Origin: an uncultured Muribaculaceae bacterium
Lineage (GTDB): Bacteria; Bacteroidota; Bacteroidia; Bacteroidales; Muribaculaceae
Reading direction: 5' to 3'
Length of the DNA: 64,000 nucleotides
Assembly (NCBI GenBank): GCA_910584055.1
Contig: CAJTZS010000014.1
Location: 23,143-87,142, forward strand
Positions within the stretch are counted from its first letter, which is position 1; each line of letters starts with the position of its first letter. This document shows, in pieces, positions 10,477-17,091 of the stretch. The translations under genes were made by a program, and so were the position numbers. The notes beneath the pieces were generated by a model. It was not told the origin of the DNA. It searched no databases and was given only the letters and a program-made list of their open reading frames with translations.

Positions 10477-10907
10477 TGGTTGAGGTTTAGATTATTAATG
10501 TTTATAGTTGAATCGTTTGGTTCTATCACACCTTTTATAAATAAGGTGTTGTGGCGCGACGGGCTACTCAGCAACACGGTAACCCGTTGTTTGAAAGTTC
10601 CGGAACGCCCTGTCGGATTGAATTTCACTACAACCGAGGCTGTGTCTCCCGGTGCTATCTCCTTCTTTGAATAGGAGGCGTTGGTGCAACCGCACTTCCC
10701 TGTGGCACCGAGAACCACAAACGGCTCTTTGCCGATGTTGCGGAGGATGAATTTGTGGAATACCTCACCATCCGCTTCCTTAATCGGACCGAAATCAAAC
10801 ACCGTGCCTCCAGGCCATGTTATTTCCGATTGGGCGTAACTGTTTGGGCAGCCGATTATCAGGGTTGTCGCAAGCAGAAGCGCTATTTTCAGTTCACGGT
10901 ATGTCAT
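10473..10907 (-). CDS. DUF1573 family exported protein
   Basis: 144 aa from the ATG at 10907. A longer frame to 10988 exists, but its extra 27 residues do not resemble a leader. The N-terminus is hydrophobic (IALLLATTLIIGC, then PNSYAQ): the IIGC could be a lipobox, or cleavage could follow SYA. The body has the DUF1573 signature: 'FDFGPIKE', 'F.LRNIGKEPFVVLG', a 'KCGCT' Cys pair, 'APGDTASVVVKFNPTGRSGTF', and a final beta-strand. These small Ig-like (ASH-type) sandwiches are periplasmic or surface proteins of unknown function, common in Bacteroidetes. It is first in a four-gene operon, with a -7 element about 50 bp upstream. Confidence 0.88.
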   Translation of the reverse strand: MTYRELKIALLLATTLIIGCPNSYAQSEITWPGGTVFDFGPIKEADGEVFHKFILRNIGKEPFVVLGATGKCGCTNASYSKKEIAPGDTASVVVKFNPTGRSGTFKQRVTVLLSSPSRHNTLFIKGVIEPNDSTININNLNLNQ

Positions 10908-10958
10908 TGCATGATGTGTGATGATTGCGTTCGAAAGAGATAGTATCTCTTCAAGATG

Positions 10959-10966
10959 CAAAATTA
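10959..10966 (-). promoter_or_regulatory. -7 promoter element for the DUF1573 operon
   Basis: Read on the minus strand this is TAATTTTG, matching the Bacteroidetes TAnnTTTG consensus. It lies 51 bp before the DUF1573 ATG. No exact TTTG -33 box is at 19-21 bp; instead TTTTACA (minus strand, 10996-10990) sits 23 bp upstream. That suggests a regulated promoter. Confidence 0.55.
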
Positions 10967-10989
10967 GACCCGCATTCTCCAAACTCACA

Positions 10990-11027
10990 TGTAAAAGTCT
11001 GCCAATCTCATGTAAGAATCAGACAAA
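10990..11027 (-). promoter_or_regulatory. Composite regulatory box upstream of DUF1573 operon (copy A)
   Basis: On the plus strand it reads TGTAAAA (10990-10996), then CATG (11009-11012), then AATCAGACAAA (11017-11027). The same three elements in the same register recur at 11473-11510 in front of the AraC gene. The AATCAGACAAA part ends 50 bp upstream of the -7 element. There is also a direct CATGTAA repeat 21 bp apart (10988 and 11009). It is probably an activator site; the regulator is not identified. Confidence 0.6.
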
Positions 11028-11066
11028 GTGAATATTATGTATCAATAATTCAGCAAATGGATCTCT

Positions 11067-11077
11067 TTTGTCTGATT
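11067..11077 (+). promoter_or_regulatory. Inverted copy of AATCAGACAAA
   Basis: TTTGTCTGATT here is the exact reverse complement of 11017-11027, giving an 11-bp inverted repeat with a 39-bp spacer. It abuts the end of the frameshifted AraC gene. It may be a distal operator for the downstream operon. Confidence 0.45.
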
Positions 11078-11080
11078 TCT

Positions 11081-11421
11081 TCAAGAGTCCGGCTTATGCA
11101 TCTCCCGGTATGCGGTGGGATAATGGCCGTAGGCGCGTTTGAAAGCATGCGACAGGCCGCTCGCTTCTTCGAAACCGCACATCGGGCGATTTTCCGCAAT
11201 GGTTTGTCGGGGAATTCAAGGAGAAGCCTGGCACACCGCTTCATCTGGATGTCCGAAATGAAAGCTTTAGGTGTAACATCGGAGAGTTCCTTCATGAGCC
11301 GGCAAAAGGTGCGCTCGCTCATGTTCAAGGAAGCTGCTATCTTTGCGATACTGTATTCGCCTGCAGTGATTGCTTCTTCCGTGGCTATCCTGACATCATC
11401 TATAGTAAGTTGCCTTGCCAT
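11081..11421 (-). pseudogene. Stand-alone AraC-type HTH regulator, frameshifted
   Basis: From the ATG at 11421 the protein reads as an AraC DNA-binding domain ('SIAKIAASLNMSERTFCRLM', 'ISDIQMKRCARLLLE', 'LRKIA'). At about 11183 the frame is lost: the in-frame continuation (RCAVSKKRAACRML, stop at 11050) is not AraC-like. One frame over, the sequence resumes as 'MCGFEEASGLSHAFKRAYGH' followed by 'YPTAYREMHKPDS' and a stop at 11081. That matches the second HTH of the TPR-AraC protein encoded at 12882-14591 ('CGFEEASGFSHAFKRVYG'). A single base is missing after GCC-CG. The restored protein would be about 114 aa with no sensor domain. A sequencing error in the CCC run is possible. Confidence 0.75.
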
Positions 11422-11442
11422 TTTTAACAGATTTTAAAATGG

Positions 11443-11450
11443 CAAAAGTA
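11443..11450 (-). promoter_or_regulatory. -7 promoter element for the small AraC gene
   Basis: Reads TACTTTTG on the minus strand, fitting TAnnTTTG, 21 bp before the ATG at 11421. Like the downstream operon promoter it lacks an exact TTTG -33 box and has TTTTACA in its place (11479-11473). Confidence 0.5.
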
Positions 11451-11472
11451 GATGGGGACTATCCTTTCGACG

Positions 11473-11510
11473 TGTAAAAAGGCGACAGAACCATGACGAA
11501 ATCAGACAAA
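11473..11510 (-). promoter_or_regulatory. Composite regulatory box upstream of the AraC gene (copy B)
   Basis: TGTAAAA (11473-11479), CATG (11492-11495) and AATCAGACAAA (11500-11510) keep the spacing seen in copy A at 10990-11027. The last element lies 49 bp upstream of the -7 element, against 50 bp in copy A. Shared register at two promoters supports binding by one regulator, possibly the AraC protein itself. Confidence 0.6.
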
Positions 11511-11564
11511 AAATATCCCTCCGGTCTGGGACTGAAGGGATTGTAGAGGAATATAGGCTTTGAA

Positions 11565-12818
11565 TTACAATTCCAATGAATCTGGATTCAGCAGAAAATC
11601 GTATATGCCGATAGTTGTGATGCCGGCCTCGTTGTGGCGGACAACGATATCTTCTCCCAGAATGACTATTTTCTTGAAAGAATCATCTACTTTTCGCAAC
11701 GACGCTTCTTCCTGCCTGACCTTTTCCTCAGTCGGCATGCGATAGGCAGACTGAATATAATATTTCCGGCTTCCTAAATTGCAGACAAAATCTATCTCGA
11801 GTTGAGAGCGGGACTGACGTCCGTCGGCATCGCGATTGACAACAGGAACGATTCCAACGTCAACGTTATAACCTCTTACCCGCAATTCATTGTAGATGAT
11901 GTTTTCCATCATATGAGTGGGCTCTGACTGCCGGAAGTTGAGACGGGCATTCCTCAATCCCAGATCCACGAAGTAATATTTGTATGGCGTGTCAAAATAG
12001 CTTTTTCCCTTCACATCGTAGCGCGAAACTTTTTCAGCGATGAAGGCGTCGCAGATGTAATCCAAATAGGAGCTGACAACCTTGTTCCCGACATTCTCAT
12101 GCCTTACGCTTTGCAATGTATTTGCAAGTTTTGTCGGATTGGTAAGACTGCCTATCTGGGAGGATATGACATCCAGAAGGTTTTCCATCAACTCGTCATT
12201 CCGGATTTTATATCGTTCCTTTATGTCCCTGATGTAGGTATTTGTAAAAAGAGCCTTGAGATATTCAGTCTTCTTGACCGGATTTTCGTATTCAAGAGTC
12301 TGGGGCATCCCTCCATAGGTCATGTACTCGCTCAAGCCGCGCTCTTTGGTGCCTTCAAAGACCGACATGAATTCCCGGAAGCAAAGAGGATATACCTTTA
12401 TCCCGTCGCCTCGCCCGCGAAAGGTGGTGATGACATCCTTGGAGAGAAATCTTGCGTTGCTCCCCGTCACATACACATCAGCATTCATTATCTTCAGATA
12501 ACTGTTGAGGACATCCTCAAACTCAACGACATGCTGGATTTCATCAACCATGATATAATACATGGAATCGTCGACCATCTTTCCGTCTATGTAAGCGAGA
12601 AGGTTATCAGGGTCGCGAAGAGCCTTGTTGCGCCTGTCTTCCAAGTCAATATGAATGATATGGGAATCCTCCACACCCTGTTCCCTCAACCATTGGGAAT
12701 AAAGCATGAACAAAAGGTATGACTTTCCACAGCGCCTCACCCCAGTGATAATCTTTATCATATGGTTGTGGCGTGACTCTATGAGCTTTTGGAGGTATAT
12801 CGGACGGTCTATGAGCAT
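11565..12818 (-). CDS. AAA ATPase with DUF4143 domain
   Basis: 417 aa. The N-terminal half is the AAA_14-type ATPase of bacterial and archaeal 'ATP-binding protein' families: Walker A 'GVRRCGKSYLL' (about residues 26-36), Walker B 'YYIMVDEIQHV' (about 88-98), sensor 'VYVTGSNARFLS', then 'FRGRGDGIKVYPLCFREFM'. The C-terminal half has the DUF4143 nuclease-like features 'YYFVDLGLRNARLNF', 'ENIIYNELRVRGYNV' and 'LEIDFVC...YYIQSAY'. The role is unsettled; such genes are common in accessory regions and may be linked to mobile elements or toxin-like functions. The ATG is followed upstream by a strong palindrome and a -7 element. It lies between two AraC-type genes. Confidence 0.9.
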   Translation of the reverse strand: MLIDRPIYLQKLIESRHNHMIKIITGVRRCGKSYLLFMLYSQWLREQGVEDSHIIHIDLEDRRNKALRDPDNLLAYIDGKMVDDSMYYIMVDEIQHVVEFEDVLNSYLKIMNADVYVTGSNARFLSKDVITTFRGRGDGIKVYPLCFREFMSVFEGTKERGLSEYMTYGGMPQTLEYENPVKKTEYLKALFTNTYIRDIKERYKIRNDELMENLLDVISSQIGSLTNPTKLANTLQSVRHENVGNKVVSSYLDYICDAFIAEKVSRYDVKGKSYFDTPYKYYFVDLGLRNARLNFRQSEPTHMMENIIYNELRVRGYNVDVGIVPVVNRDADGRQSRSQLEIDFVCNLGSRKYYIQSAYRMPTEEKVRQEEASLRKVDDSFKKIVILGEDIVVRHNEAGITTIGIYDFLLNPDSLEL

Positions 12819-12823
12819 TGCTG

Positions 12824-12859
12824 TTACTAATCTATGTCACATGTGACATGTTTTAGTAA
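12824..12859. promoter_or_regulatory. 36-bp operator-like palindrome before the ATPase gene
   Basis: The core TGTCACATGTGACA (12835-12848) is a perfect palindrome, and the outer arms TTACTAA (12824-12830) and TTAGTAA (12853-12859) are also symmetric; 15 of 18 half-site positions match. It lies between the -7 element and the start codon of the ATPase, so it would cover the transcription start or form an mRNA hairpin. It most likely binds a dimeric repressor. Confidence 0.65.
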
Positions 12860-12861
12860 TA

Positions 12862-12869
12862 CAAAATTA
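12862..12869 (-). promoter_or_regulatory. -7 element for the ATPase gene
   Basis: TAATTTTG on the minus strand, 43 bp upstream of the ATG and directly adjacent to the 36-bp palindrome. No clear -33 box was seen. Confidence 0.5.
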
Positions 12870-12881
12870 GCGATAATTTCT

Positions 12882-14591
12882 TCACCCACCAAATTCTTTA
12901 TTCCCCAAATCACGATTCTGTTCCCGGTAGGCAGTCGGCGAACAGCCATAGACCCGCTTGAAAGCATGGGAGAATCCGCTGGCTTCTTCAAAACCGCAAA
13001 GATTGGCTATCTCTCCGATGGTCTTATTGGGGTTCTCCAGGAGTAGCTTGGCGCAGCGTTCCATCTGGATGGCGGAAATGAACATCTTGGGCGATTGCTG
13101 GGTCACATCTTTGAGGCGTCGGCTGAAAGTCCTTTCGGTCATGTTCATCATCGATGCTATTTTGGCTACACCATAGTCTTTGTTGGTGAGGGCTGCATCT
13201 ACGACAACAAACAGTTTAGTCAGGAATTCCTGGCCATCGTCGGGCTTATCCACCGAGTTTTCGGAAATCTCAACGCCCTCTTTCGGAGTTTCAGCTCTTT
13301 TCTTTTCTGCCTCATCGCTTTTCTCTTGCAGTTCCTCTACTTTCTTGATAAGCTGAATCATCTGAGACCGATGTCGGCGATACCGTGCTCGAATGATAAC
13401 AGTAGTAACTATTGCAATGACGATAAAGAGTCCGATTGCCATAATCATATCTCGGCTTCTCGCAGTCTTGGTCCGTTGAATCTCCTCCTGAAGTCGGTCT
13501 TTGCCGAACTCGGCATTGTATCTTGCAAGGGCATCGGCCGAAGCCTGATGGTAAAGGGAGTCTTTCAGTGTGTTGAATCGGTCAAGGGCAATCTTGGCTG
13601 AATCGGGATTGATTGACCAGTAGCTTTCATATCGACCCTTGTGGGAATACACATTATTATATAGATCTCCCATCTTCGAGAAAATCTCCGAAGCCTCGGT
13701 AAAGCATTTTACTGCATCACCATGTCGTTTCTGCTCCAGATAAACGAATCCCAATTGATTTAGGTCAATGCCGACCGAATGCTGATTACCAACCTCCTTA
13801 AGAAGGGAGATGGCGCGAAGATAAGTCGCTTCCGATTCTTTGTATCTCTTCAGCCCTGCAAGAGCGGAGGCCATCTGGGAAAGACGCATCGCCATTTTGG
13901 GCTTCCGGCCGTTTATGGAATCGAGATCAAAAGCATTACGGGCAAAGGAAAGCGACTTGTTGTCATCGCCGAGTTTATGATATACCTCAGATGCCATGCC
14001 GAGAAGAATGGCCTTACGTCCCGCGTTATTTGCTTTGTCGGCATATTCTAATCCCTGAAGAATGAACTTCTCGGCTTCCTTAGCCTGATCGGCTGCCATA
14101 TAAGTACCGGCCAGAGTATTCAGACTGGATGAAATCCTGTCGGGATCACCAAGCTTCATATCTATGTCGACGCATTGCTTGGCATAAGAGGCGGCAGTCG
14201 GGAAATCTCCAAGACGGACATGGATAATGCCAAGCAGATTCAGACAATCAGCCTTTTCCATATTGGGATACCTGAAAAGCGGCAATGCTTTCAATGCATA
14301 TTCCTTCGCCTTTCCATACTCTTGCGCCTCATTATACCACTCCGCGGCCCAATACCAGACCTGCTGCCGCAGAGAATCCGCTGGAGTGTTTGGCCCGAAT
14401 TGAATCTTCTCGTCAGTAAATTCCTCCTTGTCGAGATAATCGAAGAACTCATTGGCAGTCTCAGCCTGATTTGCAATATTGAATTGCTCCATGAAGAGAT
14501 CTGCCTTAGAGACTTTCGCTTGAGAAGCCTGAGAAAACACACTCAGAATTACAACCAAGTGCATAATTCTTGCATCAATCCACCTGCTCAT
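12882..14591 (-). CDS. TPR-transmembrane-AraC hybrid regulator
   Basis: 569 aa. The N-terminus is a signal or anchor segment (MSRWIDAR then IMHLVVILSVFSQASQA); starting at the first Met keeps the Arg residues ahead of the hydrophobic core. Residues about 65-350 are TPR-like helical pairs ('AEWYNEAQEYGKAKEYALKA', 'LGIIHVRLGDFPTAASYAKQ', 'LGFVYLEQKRHGDAVKCFTE'). A transmembrane helix (MIMAIGLFIVIAIVTTVII) lies near residue 385, followed by a coiled coil. Residues about 460-560 are an AraC DNA-binding domain with both HTHs. This architecture puts the TPRs in the periplasm and the HTH in the cytoplasm. It overlaps the upstream gene by 17 bp. Its HTH is the closest match in the window to the frameshifted AraC gene at 11081-11421. 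Confidence 0.88.
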   Translation of the reverse strand: MSRWIDARIMHLVVILSVFSQASQAKVSKADLFMEQFNIANQAETANEFFDYLDKEEFTDEKIQFGPNTPADSLRQQVWYWAAEWYNEAQEYGKAKEYALKALPLFRYPNMEKADCLNLLGIIHVRLGDFPTAASYAKQCVDIDMKLGDPDRISSSLNTLAGTYMAADQAKEAEKFILQGLEYADKANNAGRKAILLGMASEVYHKLGDDNKSLSFARNAFDLDSINGRKPKMAMRLSQMASALAGLKRYKESEATYLRAISLLKEVGNQHSVGIDLNQLGFVYLEQKRHGDAVKCFTEASEIFSKMGDLYNNVYSHKGRYESYWSINPDSAKIALDRFNTLKDSLYHQASADALARYNAEFGKDRLQEEIQRTKTARSRDMIMAIGLFIVIAIVTTVIIRARYRRHRSQMIQLIKKVEELQEKSDEAEKKRAETPKEGVEISENSVDKPDDGQEFLTKLFVVVDAALTNKDYGVAKIASMMNMTERTFSRRLKDVTQQSPKMFISAIQMERCAKLLLENPNKTIGEIANLCGFEEASGFSHAFKRVYGCSPTAYREQNRDLGNKEFGG

Positions 14592-15087
14592 TTTCCTTGA
14601 TCTTATTTTTTGTGTTTATTAAAATTTTGCGTATCCAGTTGGGAGCGAGCTTAATGTCGCTTTCCCAGGTGTTTTCTTCAGGATTCTTCTTGAGAACTCC
14701 ATAAACCGTCTCCAATGTTTCATCCGTTACATTCGCCTGTCCTGGAAAACCCATATTAAGGACTGCCCGGAAATTAAACAATCTGAGTTGAGTGGTTTTG
14801 CTCGCCTCATTTATGACGTGAGCAAATTGTAACTTAAATTCTTTCAGCTGCTTACCTTTACTTAAAACATATCCGTTATATTTTAATTCATCGGCATATT
14901 GGGAAATATATCGGTCTATTGTTGACAAATCAACTTCATAGAAATCCGCCACCATTTTCTTGGTAAATCGGTATTCGCCTTCAAAAAGCATCCCGGTAAA
15001 ACCAAGATTTTCCTGAAGGGCATCTACGGCATAGCGGTTGTTCAACACGTTCTGCCGCTCGATATTTGATACTGTCAAGACGTTCAT
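14575..15087 (-). CDS. Putative DNA-binding protein, RhuM/KilA-like N-terminal region
   Basis: 170 aa. The segment 'RFTKKMVADFYEVDLSTIDR' followed by 'YISQYADELKYNGYVLSKGK' and 'QLKEFKLQF' looks like the winged or HTH start of Bacteroidales RhuM/virulence-type DNA-binding proteins, which continue with 'F-x-FRA-x-LNM' as here ('FNFRAVLNMGF'). Those relatives are usually about 300 aa, so this one is short and may be a truncated or divergent member. The match is from memory of the family style, so it is uncertain. The ATG overlaps the stop of a 48-aa ORF by ATGA, and the 3' end overlaps the TPR-AraC gene by 17 bp, so all three may share an mRNA. Confidence 0.6.
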   Translation of the reverse strand: MNVLTVSNIERQNVLNNRYAVDALQENLGFTGMLFEGEYRFTKKMVADFYEVDLSTIDRYISQYADELKYNGYVLSKGKQLKEFKLQFAHVINEASKTTQLRLFNFRAVLNMGFPGQANVTDETLETVYGVLKKNPEENTWESDIKLAPNWIRKILINTKNKIKENEQVD

Positions 15088-15230
15088 AACACAAAGTTAA
15101 TACTTTTAAGCTGATTTTCAGTCATTGACACTCTTATTTGTTCATAGGGAAATATCGGCAGCGAATCGCTGGGTTCGCGTTTGAGGGAATCGACCGGTCC
15201 TATCATGGCAATCCCTGAATATTTAAGCAT
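15084..15230 (-). CDS. Small ORF (48 aa) coupled to the RhuM-like gene
   Basis: An ATG at 15230 opens a 48-codon frame (MLKYSGIAMIGPVDSLKREP and so on) whose TGA overlaps the next ATG. The frame remains protein-like for 11 codons upstream of the ATG (SSETHENILW) before a stop. That suggests either a genuine short leader protein or the 3' remnant of a larger gene. No family was recognised. Confidence 0.35.
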   Translation of the reverse strand: MLKYSGIAMIGPVDSLKREPSDSLPIFPYEQIRVSMTENQLKSINFVL

Positions 15231-15281
15231 CCACAGGATATTCTCGTGGGTTTCAGAACTCGATTATTTGCATCACAAATT

Positions 15282-15309
15282 GAAGGGACGCTCCGTAAAG
15301 CATCCCTTC
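15282..15309 (-). terminator. Hairpin downstream of the cupin gene
   Basis: GAAGGGACGCT (15282-15292) pairs with AGCATCCCTTC (15299-15309) with one wobble and a 6-nt loop. It lies about 110 bp past the cupin stop. The following sequence on the minus strand is AT-rich but not a clean T-run, so terminator activity is only plausible. Confidence 0.45.
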
Positions 15310-15418
15310 ATCTGAGAGTCCTGCAATACCCTCAATAAAATACCTATACTTAGAGGGCGTCAAAAATAGACTTGAATCACACAATTTTCATTATCGAAAA
15401 CGCCTGCAAATCATGCTC

Positions 15419-15829
15419 TTAAAGTAGATTCTCGCGCTCAGTTATTTCGGCATCCGTCATTGTGTATGCCCCCAGGCTTCCCTCCTTCGCTTGAATGCAT
15501 ATATAGGTCATGGCTTCCGGGGAGGTGCATTTGAGATTACGGTCACAGTTCGTTGAGACGCGTATAACCGAACCTTCAGCCACATCGAAAACTTCATCGT
15601 CTACTTGGAATTTTCCAGCCCCAGAAAGTATTATGTAGTTCTCTTCATTCTCCTTGTGGCTGTGGAAGAACGGAACGGATGCGCCTTCGGGCAACGACCC
15701 AAAGGATATTTCACACGATGTAGCGTCGCTTGCATCCTTTACAAACTGCTTGCCTTCGAAGTTCTTAAGACTTCCAATTGTGACATGGGCAAATTTTGCT
15801 CCCTTTTCTTGAATCTTGATTTCGTTCAT
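15419..15829 (-). CDS. Small cupin-domain protein
   Basis: 136 aa, no signal peptide. It has the two cupin motifs: 'PFFHSHKENEENYIILSGAG' (the HxHxxxxE...G type, about residues 53-72) and 'VFDVAEGSVIRVSTNCDRNL' (about 80-99). A single-domain cupin of this size binds a metal and may act as a small isomerase, dioxygenase or sensor; the substrate cannot be told from the sequence. It diverges from an HxlR regulator across 330 bp that contains an operator-like dyad, so it is probably the regulator's target, perhaps in response to an electrophile or oxidant. Confidence 0.85.
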   Translation of the reverse strand: MNEIKIQEKGAKFAHVTIGSLKNFEGKQFVKDASDATSCEISFGSLPEGASVPFFHSHKENEENYIILSGAGKFQVDDEVFDVAEGSVIRVSTNCDRNLKCTSPEAMTYICIQAKEGSLGAYTMTDAEITERENLL

Positions 15830-15848
15830 AATTTTGATAAGTAAGTAA

Positions 15849-15995
15849 TCAGATTAAACACATATTATAAACGCTGGATTTTTCGCGGGATTTCCGCGAG
15901 TTGAAGAAGGAGCAATGCGGGCATTGCGACTGATGAAACTCGGCGGAAAGCACCGGAAAAGACAAGTTTATGATATGTGAGATATAATTTTTCAT
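15849..15995 (-). CDS. Small ORF (48 aa) with CPHC motif upstream of the cupin
   Basis: The ATG at 15995 opens a 48-codon frame ending at 15849, 19 bp before the cupin ATG. It starts with a leader-like stretch (MKNYISHIINLSFPVLSA) and contains a CPHC pair at residues 25-28. It lies between the tandem -7 elements at 16080-16095 and the cupin gene, so it would be transcribed with it. Two short perfect hairpins fall inside it (TCGCGG/CCGCGA, and GCAATGC/GCATTGC), so the region may instead be a structured leader RNA. Confidence 0.35.
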   Translation of the reverse strand: MKNYISHIINLSFPVLSAEFHQSQCPHCSFFNSRKSREKSSVYNMCLI

Positions 15996-16041
15996 TTTTA
16001 TCGGTTTAATTTGATTACTTGCTTATATTATAATTGATGAT

Positions 16042-16049
16042 TAACTTTG
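16042..16049 (+). promoter_or_regulatory. Candidate -7 element for the HxlR gene
   Basis: TAACTTTG matches TAnnTTTG, 110 bp before the ATG at 16160. The nearest TTTG upstream is 28 bp away, which is too far, so support is limited. Confidence 0.35.
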
Positions 16050-16079
16050 TAAATGAAAGCCGCTATTATTTTGATAGCG

Positions 16080-16095
16080 CAAAATTACAAAATTA
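16080..16095 (-). promoter_or_regulatory. Tandem -7 elements for the cupin transcript
   Basis: Two back-to-back copies of TAATTTTG on the minus strand (16087-16080 and 16095-16088) fit the TAnnTTTG consensus. CAAA at 16120-16123 could be the -33 box of the second copy (24-bp gap) and lies inside the 35-bp dyad. Confidence 0.45.
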
Positions 16096-16113
16096 AATCC
16101 TGACCTACAAGAC

Positions 16114-16148
16114 GTTACACAAATGTAAGCGACTTACGTTCAGGTAAC
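16114..16148. promoter_or_regulatory. Nested 35-bp dyad operator between cupin and hxlR
   Basis: Outer arms GTTAC (16114-16118) and GTAAC (16144-16148) enclose inner arms GTAAG (16125-16129) and CTTAC (16133-16137). Both pairs are perfectly symmetric, with 6-bp spacers and a central CGA. It ends 11 bp before the HxlR ATG and covers the upstream region of the cupin promoter, as expected for an HxlR autoregulatory operator. Confidence 0.65.
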
Positions 16149-16159
16149 TTATATTGATT

Positions 16160-16534
16160 ATGAATGCTTTGCCACTTCAAGAAAATTTAAAAAAATACAC
16201 TCGCATGGACCTATGTCCCATCAGGAATGTAATATCCCGTTTTTCGGGCAAATGGTCCATGCTCGTGCTGTGCGTCCTTTCCGAAAATGCCGCAACGCGT
16301 TTCAGTGCCATCGGGAAAGCGATTCCGGACATATCTCCGAAAGTGCTGACAGAAACATTGAAAGGACTTGAAGTTAACGGCCTCGTCAGGCGGCGTGTAT
16401 ATGCAGAAGTGCCTCCGAAGGTGGAATACTCCCTCACCACGTTGGGTGAAAGCCTTATGCCACATATCGGAGGCCTTATCGAATGGGCGCAAGACAATTA
16501 TCCGCAGATATCTAAAAAATCGAAAATGTCCTGA
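16160..16534 (+). CDS. HxlR-family winged-helix regulator
   Basis: 124 aa from the ATG at 16160 (a TTG two codons earlier is unlikely). It has the family signature 'DLCPIRNVISRFSGKWSMLV' with the conserved redox-reactive Cys (about residue 19), then 'RFSAIGKAIPDISPKVLTET' and 'LKGLEVNGLVRRRVYAEVPP', with 'KVEYSLTTLGESL' as the wing. HxlR proteins bind DNA as dimers and often sense quinones, aldehydes or oxidants through this Cys. It is divergent from the cupin gene, with a 35-bp dyad directly in front of its start. Confidence 0.92.
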   Translation: MNALPLQENLKKYTRMDLCPIRNVISRFSGKWSMLVLCVLSENAATRFSAIGKAIPDISPKVLTETLKGLEVNGLVRRRVYAEVPPKVEYSLTTLGESLMPHIGGLIEWAQDNYPQISKKSKMS

Positions 16535-16567
16535 GCCCCAAGGGTATGTTCAGAATCAACTCACCTG

Positions 16568-17047
16568 TCAATTTTGTGCGGCCTTACGCAGAAGTATACA
16601 TTCGGCAGGAGTCGCGCCGTTGAGACGCACCACCGAGTCGTTCTGCACGTCGATTGTCGCGATATTGGGTATTACCCGGCGAAGTATATCTTCCGTGGCC
16701 ATGTTGTCACATGCCATCTCGGTCATAAGTCCCGCTTCGAGCCTGATTGAATCACCCTTGATGGAACAAGGTCCGGATATGGTGTTGCAATTGGTCTGGA
16801 ATACATATGTGCTGTCGCTGAAGATTACATATTGTTCCACTCCCGGAACCGCCTCCGATGGACGCACGTAGTCGGAATCGTTGACCACTATATTTTCCAG
16901 ATACCATTTACCGGTGAGATCGACAGCCGCCACGGCATCCTGCTGACCCTCTACTCCGGTTGAATCTTGATTTGCCGCGCCATTCCTACCGGCGCAAGAA
17001 GCCATCGCCGCAGCGATGGCCACAACTGATAACAGTTTAGTTTTCAT
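16568..17047 (-). CDS. META-domain lipoprotein (HslJ-like)
   Basis: 159 aa. Lipobox 'AMASC' with Cys18 after a hydrophobic leader predicts an outer-membrane lipoprotein. The rest fits a META/HslJ fold: 'LTGKWYLENIVV', 'YVIFSDSTYVFQTNCNTISG', 'LEAGLMTEMACDNMATED', then a short strand segment with 'VRLNG'. Such domains occur in stress-related or copper-resistance lipoproteins in other bacteria, but no specific role can be assigned. It lies 45 bp downstream of vsr on the same strand and converges with hxlR, whose stop is 33 bp away. Confidence 0.82.
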   Translation of the reverse strand: MKTKLLSVVAIAAAMASCAGRNGAANQDSTGVEGQQDAVAAVDLTGKWYLENIVVNDSDYVRPSEAVPGVEQYVIFSDSTYVFQTNCNTISGPCSIKGDSIRLEAGLMTEMACDNMATEDILRRVIPNIATIDVQNDSVVRLNGATPAECILLRKAAQN

Positions 17048-17091
17048 ATTGTTAATTTATAAATAAATTTAAATAGTTTCCAAGTGTCTCT

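Noticed and set aside
10925..11437. 170-codon plus-strand frame over the AraC gene
   Set aside because: No promoter or family features; the minus strand shows a clear, though frameshifted, AraC domain.
15890..15960. Riboswitch in the cupin leader
   Set aside because: Two short hairpins are present, but they match no riboswitch consensus I know; reported only as possible leader structure.
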